Shown in pieces: positions 1 through 6,835 of a stretch of DNA of 52,234 bases. The notes beneath the pieces were generated by a model that was not told where the DNA came from, did no database searches, and saw only the letters and a list, made by a program, of their open reading frames with translations. The position numbers were made by a program, and so were the translations under genes. The DNA is from Candidatus Egerieimonas intestinavium. Its GTDB lineage: Bacteria > Bacillota > Clostridia > Lachnospirales > Lachnospiraceae. The stretch spans positions 1 to 52,234 of the forward strand of contig DVHU01000111.1 in NCBI GenBank assembly GCA_018711815.1. Direction: 5' to 3'. Each line of letters opens with the position of its first letter. The stretch's first letter is position 1.

Positions 1-47
1 TCGCGGCTCAAACGCTCATACAGAGGGGTGATTTTCTCGTTTCTCAT
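1..47 (-). CDS. Large serine recombinase, N-terminal fragment (runs off the window)
   Basis: The minus strand opens an ATG at 47 with an AGGAGGT ribosome site 6 bases upstream (54-60) and reads MRNEKITPLYERLSRD before leaving the window. The segment YERLSRD is the usual first strand of large serine recombinases of the TnpX/TndX type, in which Y and R lie near the start of the resolvase fold and the nucleophilic serine follows. These enzymes cut and rejoin the ends of integrative elements. The gene points away from the truncated trkA at 121-360, so it would be the first gene inside an element whose end lies near 139. Only 15 complete codons are visible, so the family call rests on a short motif and on context. 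A different recombinase class is unlikely but cannot be excluded. Confidence 0.65.
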   Translation of the reverse strand, partial: MRNEKITPLYERLSR

Positions 48-69
48 GGCTGTACCTCCTGAAATGAAA

Positions 70-133
70 ATGCTCTAAGTGACTGCTTCACTAACCATGA
101 CAAAAACCATGATTAAGAAGTCACTTAGAGCAT
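70..133. repeat. 15-bp perfect inverted repeat at the element end
   Basis: ATGCTCTAAGTGACT at 70-84 is the exact reverse complement of 119-133. The 34-base centre contains ACCATGA twice as a direct repeat (94-100 and 107-113). The arms sit between the recombinase start and the trkA junction, where such recombinases bind. A recombinase-binding site or a hairpin limiting read-through are the two likely roles. Confidence 0.85.
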
Positions 134-360
134 ACATCTCCGGTGACGGCGATCAGAATATCCGCAGTGTCAACCCCCGCGTCCATCAGGGTACTGATGC
201 TGGAACCGTTTCCCAGGATACGCAGGGCGTCGATGGTCTCCGGAACCTCATGGATCTGATCCAGGGAGTGGTCTACGACCACCACCTCATAGTGTTCTTT
301 GCTGAGCTGTTCAGCCAGGGCCGTTCCGACCTTGCCGCAGCCAATAATGATAATTTTCAT
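121..360 (-). pseudogene. trkA: trkA, Trk potassium uptake regulator, truncated by insertion
   Basis: The ATG at 360 follows GGGAGAAACC. The product begins with a Rossmann motif IIIIGCGKVGTALAEQL, then VVVVDHSLDQIHEV and DILIAVTG, which is the first nucleotide-binding half of TrkA. TrkA binds NAD and nucleotides in the cytosol and gates the Trk/Ktr potassium channel. Full-length TrkA has about 450 residues. Here the family match ends at residue 74 and the frame closes after five unrelated codons at 121-123. The break coincides with a serine recombinase gene and an inverted repeat, so insertion is the simplest explanation. The rest of trkA should lie beyond the other end of the element. The upstream leader is about 115 bases. 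Confidence 0.85.
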
Positions 361-480
361 GGTTTCTCCCGTGCTGTTGCGCACTATTATCTTAGATTTT
401 GTGGGATGAATCCCCAGGCGGATTTTCGGGGAAAATGTATTTTTTCCAAAGAATTCTGTCCCTGGGAAATATCCACTCAC

Positions 481-489
481 ATTATAGCA
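481..489 (-). promoter_or_regulatory. Extended -10 promoter for trkA
   Basis: Read on the minus strand this is TGCTATAAT, an ideal extended -10. No good -35 box is present at the usual distance. It is divergent from the MarR promoter at 540. The 361-480 leader contains no gene that I can support. Confidence 0.45.
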
Positions 490-539
490 CGGCTGTGGAA
501 AAAGAGAAGAGGTATTGTCGTATTTCCGATAAAAAGATG

Positions 540-587
540 TTGACTTATGTCCGAAATCGGATATAATAAATATGTCCGAAATCGGAC
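540..587 (+). promoter_or_regulatory. MarR promoter with two palindromic operators
   Basis: TTGACT (540-545) and TATAAT (562-567) are 16 bases apart. The palindrome TGTCCGAAATCGGA occurs twice, at 549-562 between the two boxes and at 574-587 just downstream of the -10. A regulator on either copy would block polymerase. The only regulator gene next to the sites is the MarR gene they precede, so autoregulation is inferred. Confidence 0.75.
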
Positions 588-604
588 AAAAAGGAGACGG
601 GAGC

Positions 605-1036
605 ATGCACTATTTAGAAGCGGGACAATACACGTATCTGGCCGGAGAAATTAACGCCCTGTACCATGAGGCTGCGGTGAAAATGGGTATTTCAGACAGC
701 GTGCAAAATATTTTATACGTGCTTTTTGAGAGAGAAGGGAGATGTCTGCAAAGGGAAGTGAGCAAGCTTACGGGGATCAGCCGCCAGACCATCAATTCGG
801 CAATTCGCAAATTGGAGAGAGAAGGGATCGTATACCTTGAACAGGGAAAAGGCAAGAACACCATCCTTTGCCTGACGCAAAAGGGAGAGAAATTTGCAGA
901 AGAAAAAATAATGCCTTTGTATGAGGCTGAAAATAGCATTTGGAAGGAATGGACACCTCAGGAACGGCAGCAATATTTAACCCTTACCGAAAAATATCGC
1001 GACGGACTGAAGAAGTATTTGGGGGCGATACTGTAG
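605..1036 (+). CDS. MarR family transcriptional regulator
   Basis: The protein has 143 residues, the usual MarR size. It has a helical dimerisation start, then a winged helix-turn-helix around VSKLTGISRQTINSAIRKLE and the wing GIVYLEQGKGKNTILCLT, followed by a C-terminal helix pair. MarR proteins are dimeric repressors released by small ligands. The ATG at 605 is chosen because AAAGGAGA (590-597) lies 7 bases upstream, while a start at 572 would leave no ribosome site and begin inside the operator. The paired palindromes at 549-587 suggest self-repression. The GNAT gene 50 bases downstream is probably co-transcribed. The ligand is unknown. Confidence 0.9.
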   Translation: MHYLEAGQYTYLAGEINALYHEAAVKMGISDSVQNILYVLFEREGRCLQREVSKLTGISRQTINSAIRKLEREGIVYLEQGKGKNTILCLTQKGEKFAEEKIMPLYEAENSIWKEWTPQERQQYLTLTEKYRDGLKKYLGAIL

Positions 1037-1086
1037 GCAGCGTGAAGCTGATTTAGCAAAGTTTACCTTTAGGAGGAGAGATAGTG

Positions 1087-1638
1087 ATGAGAGAACGATT
1101 ATATACGGAACGATTGCTCATGAGAAAATGGGAGGAGTCAGATGCCGCGGATTTATATGAATATGCAAAAAATCCTGCCGTGGGCCCTATTGCCGGCTGG
1201 CCGGTACATGAAAATCTGGAGTTCAGCAAAACGGCCATCAGGGAATACCTGTCAAGCCCCGGAACCTATGCGGTATGTTTAAAAGACGAGAATACCGCAA
1301 TAGGAAGCGCAGGCCTTCTTTTCGGCGAAAACAGCAATCTGGTAACCGGGGAAAATGAGGCGGAGCTGGGGTACTGGATCGGCGTTCCCTTCTGGGGGCG
1401 GGGGCTGATTCCGGAAGCCTGCCGTGAGCTTCTGCGTTACGGATTTGAAGATCTGGGACTGAGGAAAATCTGGTGCGCATATTTTAACGATAATACAAAA
1501 TCCAAGAAGGTGCAGGAAAAGCTAGGTTTTCTGTACAGCCACACCAATGAAAATATTTATTGGGAGCTTATGAATGATTACCGTACAGAGCATGTTTATT
1601 GTATGACAAGAGAAAGGTGGTATAAGCTTGGAAAATAG
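1087..1638 (+). CDS. GNAT family N-acetyltransferase, RimJ/RimL type
   Basis: The 183-residue protein starts RLYTERLLMRKWEESDA, typical of the RimJ/RimL branch, and carries the acetyl-CoA loop in ELGYWIGVPFWGRGLIPEA followed by the helix CRELLRYGFEDLGLRKIWC and NTKSKKVQEKLGF. These are the beta4-alpha3 pyrophosphate-binding region and the conserved N-x-S-x-x-V-x-E-K-L-G-F motif. The acceptor could be a protein N-terminus, a drug or a metabolite and cannot be told. AGGAGG at 1071-1076 serves either GTG 1084 or ATG 1087, and I prefer the ATG. It follows the MarR gene and ends just before a convergent tRNA gene with which it may share a terminator. Confidence 0.85.
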   Translation: MRERLYTERLLMRKWEESDAADLYEYAKNPAVGPIAGWPVHENLEFSKTAIREYLSSPGTYAVCLKDENTAIGSAGLLFGENSNLVTGENEAELGYWIGVPFWGRGLIPEACRELLRYGFEDLGLRKIWCAYFNDNTKSKKVQEKLGFLYSHTNENIYWELMNDYRTEHVYCMTRERWYKLGK

Positions 1639-1665
1639 CCGTTTTATTCCAGAGCTTCAGCGATA

Positions 1666-1721
1666 GAAAAAAAGAGATCGAAATCAACTGCCTCATTTCT
1701 GAGCTGCCGATTCCGATCTCT
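1666..1721 (-). terminator. Intrinsic terminator of tRNA-Leu
   Basis: On the minus strand AGAGATCGGAATC pairs with GATTTCGATCTCT (one mismatch) and is followed by a run of seven T. It lies 12 bases after the tRNA 3' end. The weaker T-rich run on the other strand means it may also stop the GNAT transcript. Confidence 0.8.
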
Positions 1722-1732
1722 TTGTTGAGTAA

Positions 1733-1814
1733 TGCCGCTGGCCGGACTCGAACCGGCACGGTGTTACCCGCTTGATTTTGAGTCAAGTGCGTCTGCCAAT
1801 TCCGCCACAGCGGC
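1733..1814 (-). tRNA. tRNA-Leu (anticodon CAA)
   Basis: Minus strand. The acceptor stem GCCGCTG (5' end at 1814) pairs with CAGCGGC, with discriminator A at 1733. The anticodon stem TTGA/TCAA closes the seven-base loop CTCAAAA, which gives anticodon CAA for UUG codons. A long variable arm (about 12 bases after the anticodon stem) and the T-arm GCCGGTTCGAGTCCGGC fit a class II leucine tRNA. The 3' CCA is not encoded. Confidence 0.95.
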
Positions 1815-1833
1815 ACAAATCTGCAACGCTAAT

Positions 1834-1862
1834 ATATTACCATGTTTGAAGAGGACATGCAA
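1834..1862 (-). promoter_or_regulatory. Promoter for tRNA-Leu
   Basis: On the minus strand TTGCAT (1862-1857) and TAATAT (1839-1834) are separated by 17 bases, placing the transcript start about 12 bases upstream of the mature tRNA. Confidence 0.55.
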
Positions 1863-1934
1863 GCATTTCATCAAAAAAATCAGAAAAAATCCATTGCCAA
1901 ATCCCATCAGAAAAGATTCCCCCAGAAATCTGTA

Positions 1935-1987
1935 TTCACAGAACTGGGGAATCATGGTATAATAGGCGCAAAGCGACTATTATACCA
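1935..1987 (+). promoter_or_regulatory. Promoter overlapped by an 11-bp inverted repeat
   Basis: TTCACA (1935-1940) and TATAAT (1958-1963) are 17 bases apart. The -10 lies within TGGTATAATAG (1955-1965), whose exact reverse complement is at 1977-1987 with an 11-base centre across the expected start site. This could be an operator or a hairpin at the extreme 5' end of the transcript of the zinc-finger protein and polA. Confidence 0.55.
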
Positions 1988-2054
1988 GCGCCGATTTGCG
2001 TTCGACCAGAGGGAGAAGTACCATAGCAAATCGTGTGCATCCAGCGGAGCATAG

Positions 2055-2078
2055 CATGTCCGAAGGACATGGTATAAT
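2055..2078 (+). promoter_or_regulatory. Palindrome next to a second TATAAT
   Basis: CATGTCC GAA GGACATG (2055-2071) is a perfect 7-bp inverted repeat touching TATAAT at 2073-2078. The string CATGGTATAAT occurs here and at 1953-1963. No matching -35 box is seen, so it may be a leader hairpin rather than a second promoter. Confidence 0.4.
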
Positions 2079-2115
2079 GAGTAAAAATTTGAGAACGCTA
2101 TACGGAGATGAAGGT

Positions 2116-2472
2116 ATGAAGTGTGAGGAAGCTTTGCAGATGGTGACGCCCTATATCGAAAATCGTCTGCAGCCCAGGGAGCTGGAGGAGTTTATTGCCC
2201 ATGTGAAGGCCTGCCCCTCCTGCTATGATGAACTGGAGACCTACTTTATTGTGGATGAAGCCATCCGGTATCTGGATGACGAGAAATCAGAAGCGTACAA
2301 TATCACCGAGATGCTGCGGAAGGATATGCAGATGAAGGAGCGCTGGCTGCGGAGGCGGAAGCTGCTGTTTGGCCTTTGCGGATTGTGTATCCTTCTTTTG
2401 TTGGGGCTCTTCGGCCTGGGTGTCCTGCATTACCTTGATGCCGTGGATTTGCCTTTCCTGCCTGGAAAATAA
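2116..2472 (+). CDS. Zinc-finger anti-sigma-like membrane protein
   Basis: The protein has 118 residues. Its N-terminus holds C3 and the motif HVKACPSC (H-x3-C-x2-C), the zinc-binding pattern of ZAS/zf-HC2 anti-sigma domains. A charged segment follows, then one membrane span (about residues 83-106, LLFGLCGLCILLLLGLFGLG) and a very short extracellular tail. Anti-sigma factors of this kind hold an ECF sigma factor at the membrane, but no sigma factor gene is adjacent. The next gene is polA, 18 bases downstream. The short outer tail leaves little for signal sensing, so a different scaffold role is possible. The start at 2116 has GGAG 8 bases upstream. An in-frame ATG at 2077 would lie on the promoter-like box. 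Confidence 0.7.
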   Translation: MKCEEALQMVTPYIENRLQPRELEEFIAHVKACPSCYDELETYFIVDEAIRYLDDEKSEAYNITEMLRKDMQMKERWLRRRKLLFGLCGLCILLLLGLFGLGVLHYLDAVDLPFLPGK

Positions 2473-2490
2473 ATAGATTGAGGAAATAGT

Positions 2491-5121
2491 ATGAGTGAAA
2501 AAATTGTCCTGATCGACGGACACAGCATTTTAAACAGAGCCTTTTACGGCCTGCCGGATCTGACCAACTCTGAGGGGAGACACACCAACGCGGTGTACGG
2601 CTTCCTGAATATTTTGTTCAAGACCCTGGAGGAGGAGAAGCCGGATTACCTGGCGGTGGCCTTTGACGTTCACGCGCCCACCTTCCGCCATCAGATGTAC
2701 GGGGAATATAAGGGAACCAGAAATCCCATGCCCCAGGAGCTGCGGGAGCAGGTGCCTCTGATGAAGGAGGTGCTGGCAGCCATGGAGGTGCCCACTCTGG
2801 AAAAGGAAGGGTATGAGGCGGACGATCTGCTGGGAACCATGGCCCGGAAGAGCGAGGAGCGGGGGCTGGAGGTGACCATCGTCTCCGGCGACAGAGATCT
2901 GCTGCAGCTGGCCACGGCAAAGACCAAGATCCGGATTCCCAAGACCAAGGGCGGAAAGACAGTCACGGAGGATTATCTGGAGGCAGATGTGATGGAGCGC
3001 TATCAGGTGACGCCCCGGCAGTTCATTGACGTGAAGGCCCTGATGGGAGATACCGCTGATAATATTCCTGGGATTCCCGGGGTGGGGGAAAAGACTGCCA
3101 CGAAACTGATCGTCCAGTTTGGCAGCATAGAGAATGCTCACGATCACCTGGAGGAGGTGAAGCCCAATAAGGCCAGACTTTCTCTGGAGGAGCATTACGA
3201 CCTGGCCCAGCTGTCCAAGGATCTGGCCACCATACGGGTGGACAGCCCCTGTGCCTGCGATTGGGAGGGGGCCCGGCTGGGTAACCTGTACACCCCCCAG
3301 GCTTATCAGCTTTTTAAACAGCTGGAATTTAAAAATCTTCTGTCCCGGTTTGAGGGGGACAGCCGTCAGCAGGAGAATGTGGTCACGGAGTGTATTACGG
3401 ACTTCACCCTGGCGGAGGAGATTCTGAGTCAGGCGGCCCGGCAGGAAGATCTGGGGCTGCAGCTGGTGACGGAGGAGGGCAGTATTTTGGGGCTGGCCCT
3501 GGCTTTTGATGGCCGGACGGTCTACCTGCCGGCGGAGGGCTTTGTCCGGGAGGATTATCTCTGGGATAAGGCGGAGCTTTTGATGAATCAGGTTCCCCGG
3601 GTGGGAACTATGGATTTAAAGCCATTGACAAAAATCTTAAAGCTTACCCTCCGGGAGGGACTCTTTGACGCGGGGGTGGCGGCTTACCTTTTGAATCCCC
3701 TGAAATCCGCCTACACCTGCGACGATCTGGCCCGGGAATATCTGGGCAGAGTGCTGCCCACGGCGGAGGAAATCTTTGGCAGCGGCAAGCAGCCGAAGCT
3801 CTCCCAGGCCGCCCCAGAGCAGGTGGCTGCCTGGGCCGGAAATATGGCCTATACGGCCCTGGCTGTTCAGGAGCCCATGGGGGAGAAGCTCCGGGAACAG
3901 GGTATGGAGGAGCTGTACCGGCAGGTGGAGCTGCCCCTGATTTTCACCCTCTCAGATATGGAAAAAACGGGTATCCGGGCGGAGGCTCAGGAGCTTAAAG
4001 TATATGGAGAGAAGCTGCAGGTTCGGATACAGGAGCTGGAGCAGAAGATCTATGAACAGGCCGGGGAGGAGTTTAATATCAACTCTCCCAAGCAGCTGGG
4101 AGTGATTCTCTTTGAGAAAATGAAAATGCCCGGCGGGCGAAAGACCAAAAGCGGATACTCCACGGCGGCGGATGTGCTGGACAAGCTGGCCCCGGAGTAT
4201 CCGCTGGTGGCGGATATTTTGGAATACCGGCAGCTGACAAAGCTGAAATCCACTTATGCGGACGGGCTGGCGGCCTGTATAGGAGCGGATGGGCGAATCC
4301 ACTCCAGCTTCAATCAGACCATCACCGCCACAGGGCGTATCAGCAGCACGGAGCCCAACCTGCAGAATATTCCGGTGCGCATGGAGCTGGGACGGCTGAT
4401 CCGCAAGGTGTTCGTGCCGGAGGAAGGGTACGTGTTCCTGGATGCGGATTACTCCCAGATTGAGCTGAGGGTGCTGGCCCACCTGTCCGGGGATGAGAAG
4501 CTGATTCAGGCCTACCGGGAAGCCCAGGACATTCACCGGATGACAGCTTCCCAGGTATTTCACGTTCCCTTCGACCAGGTGACGTCCCTGCAGAGGCGAA
4601 ACGCCAAGGCGGTGAACTTTGGCATTGTCTACGGGATAAGCTCCTTTGGCCTGAGCCAGGATCTGAGCATTACCCGCAAGGAAGCAGCTCAATATATTGA
4701 GAAATATTTTGAAACGTATCCCAAAATCAAGGGGTATCTGGACGGCCTGGTGGCCCAGGGGAAGGAAAAGGGCTATGTGTCCACCATGTTTGGACGCAGG
4801 CGGCCCATACCTGAACTGAAATCCAGCAACTTTATGCAGCGCTCCTTCGGGGAGCGGGTGGCCATGAATTCCCCCATCCAGGGGACGGCGGCGGACATTA
4901 TCAAGATTGCCATGAACCGGGTGCACAGCCGCCTGGTGCGGGAGAACTTAAGCTCCCGGCTGGTGCTCCAGGTCCACGACGAGCTGCTGATTGAGGCCAA
5001 AAAAGAGGAGCTGGAGCAGGTGTCCAGGATTTTAGAGGAAGAGATGAGAGGGGCGGCGGAGCTGTCCGTTCCCCTGGAAATTGATATGAGTACCGGCGCC
5101 AGCTGGTACGACGCCAAATGA
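2491..5121 (+). CDS. polA: DNA polymerase I
   Basis: 876 residues. Domains in order are a 5'-3' flap exonuclease (about 1-290; SGDRDLLQL, MGDTADNIPGIPGVGEKTA), a vestigial 3'-5' exonuclease region (about 300-460), and the polymerase domain (about 470-876) with motif A DADYSQIELRVLAHLSG, motif B RRNAKAVNFGIVYG and motif C QVHDELLIE. The enzyme fills gaps and removes RNA primers in repair and lagging-strand synthesis. The proofreading aspartates are missing: the first exo motif reads LGLQLVTEE and the second GTMDLKPLTKIL, so proofreading is probably absent, as in several Firmicutes enzymes. The start at 2491 follows GAGGAAA. coaE follows after 21 bases. Confidence 0.98.
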   Translation: MSEKIVLIDGHSILNRAFYGLPDLTNSEGRHTNAVYGFLNILFKTLEEEKPDYLAVAFDVHAPTFRHQMYGEYKGTRNPMPQELREQVPLMKEVLAAMEVPTLEKEGYEADDLLGTMARKSEERGLEVTIVSGDRDLLQLATAKTKIRIPKTKGGKTVTEDYLEADVMERYQVTPRQFIDVKALMGDTADNIPGIPGVGEKTATKLIVQFGSIENAHDHLEEVKPNKARLSLEEHYDLAQLSKDLATIRVDSPCACDWEGARLGNLYTPQAYQLFKQLEFKNLLSRFEGDSRQQENVVTECITDFTLAEEILSQAARQEDLGLQLVTEEGSILGLALAFDGRTVYLPAEGFVREDYLWDKAELLMNQVPRVGTMDLKPLTKILKLTLREGLFDAGVAAYLLNPLKSAYTCDDLAREYLGRVLPTAEEIFGSGKQPKLSQAAPEQVAAWAGNMAYTALAVQEPMGEKLREQGMEELYRQVELPLIFTLSDMEKTGIRAEAQELKVYGEKLQVRIQELEQKIYEQAGEEFNINSPKQLGVILFEKMKMPGGRKTKSGYSTAADVLDKLAPEYPLVADILEYRQLTKLKSTYADGLAACIGADGRIHSSFNQTITATGRISSTEPNLQNIPVRMELGRLIRKVFVPEEGYVFLDADYSQIELRVLAHLSGDEKLIQAYREAQDIHRMTASQVFHVPFDQVTSLQRRNAKAVNFGIVYGISSFGLSQDLSITRKEAAQYIEKYFETYPKIKGYLDGLVAQGKEKGYVSTMFGRRRPIPELKSSNFMQRSFGERVAMNSPIQGTAADIIKIAMNRVHSRLVRENLSSRLVLQVHDELLIEAKKEELEQVSRILEEEMRGAAELSVPLEIDMSTGASWYDAK

Positions 5122-5142
5122 TAAAGGATAGGAGGTGCGGGG

Positions 5143-5745
5143 ATGAGGATTATCGGAATTACCGGCGGTGTGGGCGCGGGAAAGAGCGAGGTGCTGGATT
5201 ATCTGGCCAGAGCTTACGAGGCCACAGTGGTGCAGGCGGATGAAGTGGGGTATCTTCTGATGCGGCCGGGGACAGAGGTCTACCGAAAGATTCTGGAGCA
5301 GTTCAGCTCGGCGGTGCTGAAGGATAAAAGTCAAGAGCTGGATCGCCAGGTGCTGGCGGATCTGGTTTACACCGACGCCCGGCTGAAAAAAAAGCTGGAG
5401 CAGATCGTCCACCCGGCAGTGAAGGAGTACATTAAGAAAGACATTTTGAAGGAGCGCCAGGCGGAGACGGAGGTCTACGTCATCGAGGCGGCGCTTCTGC
5501 TGGAGGACCATTACGAGGAAATCTGCGATGAAATCTGGTATATCTACGCGGAGGAGGAGGTGCGCCGGGAGCGGCTGCACCGGGAGCGGGGCTATACCAA
5601 CGAGAGGATCAATCAGATTTTCGCCCAGCAGCTGTCCGAGGAGGAATTCTCCGAGGGCTGTGACTTTGAGGTAGACAACAGCGGAACCCTGGAGGAGACC
5701 CAAAAACAGATTGATCGAAGGATGCAGCAGTATGAGATTATGTAG
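5143..5745 (+). CDS. coaE: Dephospho-CoA kinase
   Basis: 200 residues. It has the P-loop GGVGAGKS at residues 8-15, the substrate-binding segment VVQADEVGYLLM (family D-x-D/I-A-R-x-L region, slightly altered), and the lid-region segment RRERLHRERGYTNERI. The enzyme phosphorylates the 3'-hydroxyl of dephospho-CoA, the last step of coenzyme A synthesis, in the cytosol. Position right after polA and before the WalJ-like gene is a common clostridial order. Its last 14 bases overlap the next start. The AGGAGGTG box 5132-5139 supports the start. Confidence 0.96.
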   Translation: MRIIGITGGVGAGKSEVLDYLARAYEATVVQADEVGYLLMRPGTEVYRKILEQFSSAVLKDKSQELDRQVLADLVYTDARLKKKLEQIVHPAVKEYIKKDILKERQAETEVYVIEAALLLEDHYEEICDEIWYIYAEEEVRRERLHRERGYTNERINQIFAQQLSEEEFSEGCDFEVDNSGTLEETQKQIDRRMQQYEIM

Positions 5746-6529
5746 TATTGCCAGCGGCAGCAGCGGAAACTGCATTTATGTGGGCAGTGAGACCACCCAT
5801 CTTCTGGTGGATGCGGGAATCAGCGGCAAGCGCGTGGAATTTGGATTAAACAGCATTGACATGACCACCCAGGATATTCAGGGGATTTTGGTGACCCATG
5901 AGCACTCGGATCACATCAAGGGACTGGGTGTTCTGGCCCGGCGGCACCAGATCCCCATCTATGCCACCGGCGGAACCATCCGGGCCTTTCAGGAGAGCGG
6001 CTGTCTGGGCAAGCTGCCGGAGGGGATTTTCCGGGAGATCCACGGAGATCAGGGCTTTTCCCTGGGAGACATCCAGGTGGAGCCCTTTCGGATATCCCAC
6101 GACGCGGCTGAGCCGGTGGGCTACCGCTTCAACCAGGGAGAACACTCCGTGGGCATCGCCACGGATCTGGGTACATATGACGACTATATTGTGGAGAAGC
6201 TCACCGGTCTGTCGGTGCTCCTCCTGGAGGCCAACCACGACGTCCGGATGCTGCAGGTGGGAAGCTATCCCTACTATCTGAAGCAGAGGATTTTGAGCGA
6301 GCGGGGCCATCTGTCCAATGAGACGGCGGGACAGCTGCTGTGCAGGCTGCTGCACGATAATCTGCAGGCAGTATTTCTGGGGCATCTGAGCCGGGAAAAT
6401 AATTATGCGGAGCTGGCCTATGAGACCGTATGCTCCGAGGTGACCATGGGGGACAATCCATACTGTTCCAAGGATTTTCATATAATGGTGGCAAGGCGGG
6501 AGGATGTATCCCAGATGGTATGCTGCTAG
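5732..6529 (+). CDS. MBL-fold hydrolase, WalJ/YycJ-like
   Basis: 265 residues from the ATG at 5732. It opens MRLCSIASGSSGNC, diagnostic of the YycJ/WalJ branch, and has the metal motif THEHSDH (H56, H58, D60, H61), later histidine ISHDAAEP, the aspartate of IATDLGTY, and terminal FLGHLSREN. These proteins are two-metal phosphoesterases with reported 5'-exonuclease activity linked to mismatch repair in Bacillus. In Bacillus the gene sits with walRK, whereas here it follows coaE with a 14-base overlap, suggesting translational coupling. A start at 5711 would deepen that overlap and add residues not seen in the family. Confidence 0.9.
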   Translation: MRLCSIASGSSGNCIYVGSETTHLLVDAGISGKRVEFGLNSIDMTTQDIQGILVTHEHSDHIKGLGVLARRHQIPIYATGGTIRAFQESGCLGKLPEGIFREIHGDQGFSLGDIQVEPFRISHDAAEPVGYRFNQGEHSVGIATDLGTYDDYIVEKLTGLSVLLLEANHDVRMLQVGSYPYYLKQRILSERGHLSNETAGQLLCRLLHDNLQAVFLGHLSRENNYAELAYETVCSEVTMGDNPYCSKDFHIMVARREDVSQMVCC

Positions 6530-6545
6530 AGACAAGGAGAGAGCC

Positions 6546-6818
6546 ATGAAAAAGACAATTATCACAGTAGTAGGCAAGGACACCGTAGGGATCATCGCCC
6601 GGGTCTGCACATATCTGGCGGAGAATCAGATCAACATTCTGGATATCTCCCAAACCATCGTGGACGGCTATTTTAATATGATGATGATCGCGGACGCCTC
6701 CTCCTGTTCCAAGGGAAACGGGGAGATCGCCCAGGAGCTGAAGCAGGTGGGCGAGGAGATCGGCGTCATTATCCGCTGCCAGCACGAGGACATTTTCAAT
6801 AAGATGCACCGCATCTGA
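6546..6818 (+). CDS. ACT domain protein (UPF0237)
   Basis: 90 residues forming one ACT fold (beta-alpha-beta-beta-alpha-beta): [20 protein letters not shown], then [23 protein letters not shown] domains bind small ligands, usually amino acids, and regulate partners. Single-domain proteins of this family are almost always encoded just before a DUF711 gene, as here, with 17 bases between them. The start at 6546 has AAGGAGAGA directly upstream. The ligand and partner are not known, though the neighbour is the obvious candidate. Confidence 0.92.
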   Translation: MKKTIITVVGKDTVGIIARVCTYLAENQINILDISQTIVDGYFNMMMIADASSCSKGNGEIAQELKQVGEEIGVIIRCQHEDIFNKMHRI

Positions 6819-6835
6819 GACGGGAGAGTAAAGAC

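Larger units (their letters stand above)
1..139. mobile_element. End of an integrative element inserted in trkA
   Basis: A serine-recombinase start codon lies about 90 bases from the point where the TrkA reading frame stops matching its family, after the residues AVTG. The likely junction is near 136-141, where the minus strand reads GGAGAT. Tn4451-like recombinases are known to use GA dinucleotide targets, which fits, but the exact crossover cannot be fixed without the other end. The rest of the element lies left of the window. Confidence 0.55.

Noticed and set aside
79-543. Plus-strand gene opposite the trkA fragment
   Set aside because: The frame reads through the inverted repeat and the antisense of trkA, has no ribosome site and no protein similarity that I recognise.
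3952-4926. 324-codon antisense frame inside polA
   Set aside because: It lies opposite the conserved polymerase motifs and has His-rich shadow composition.
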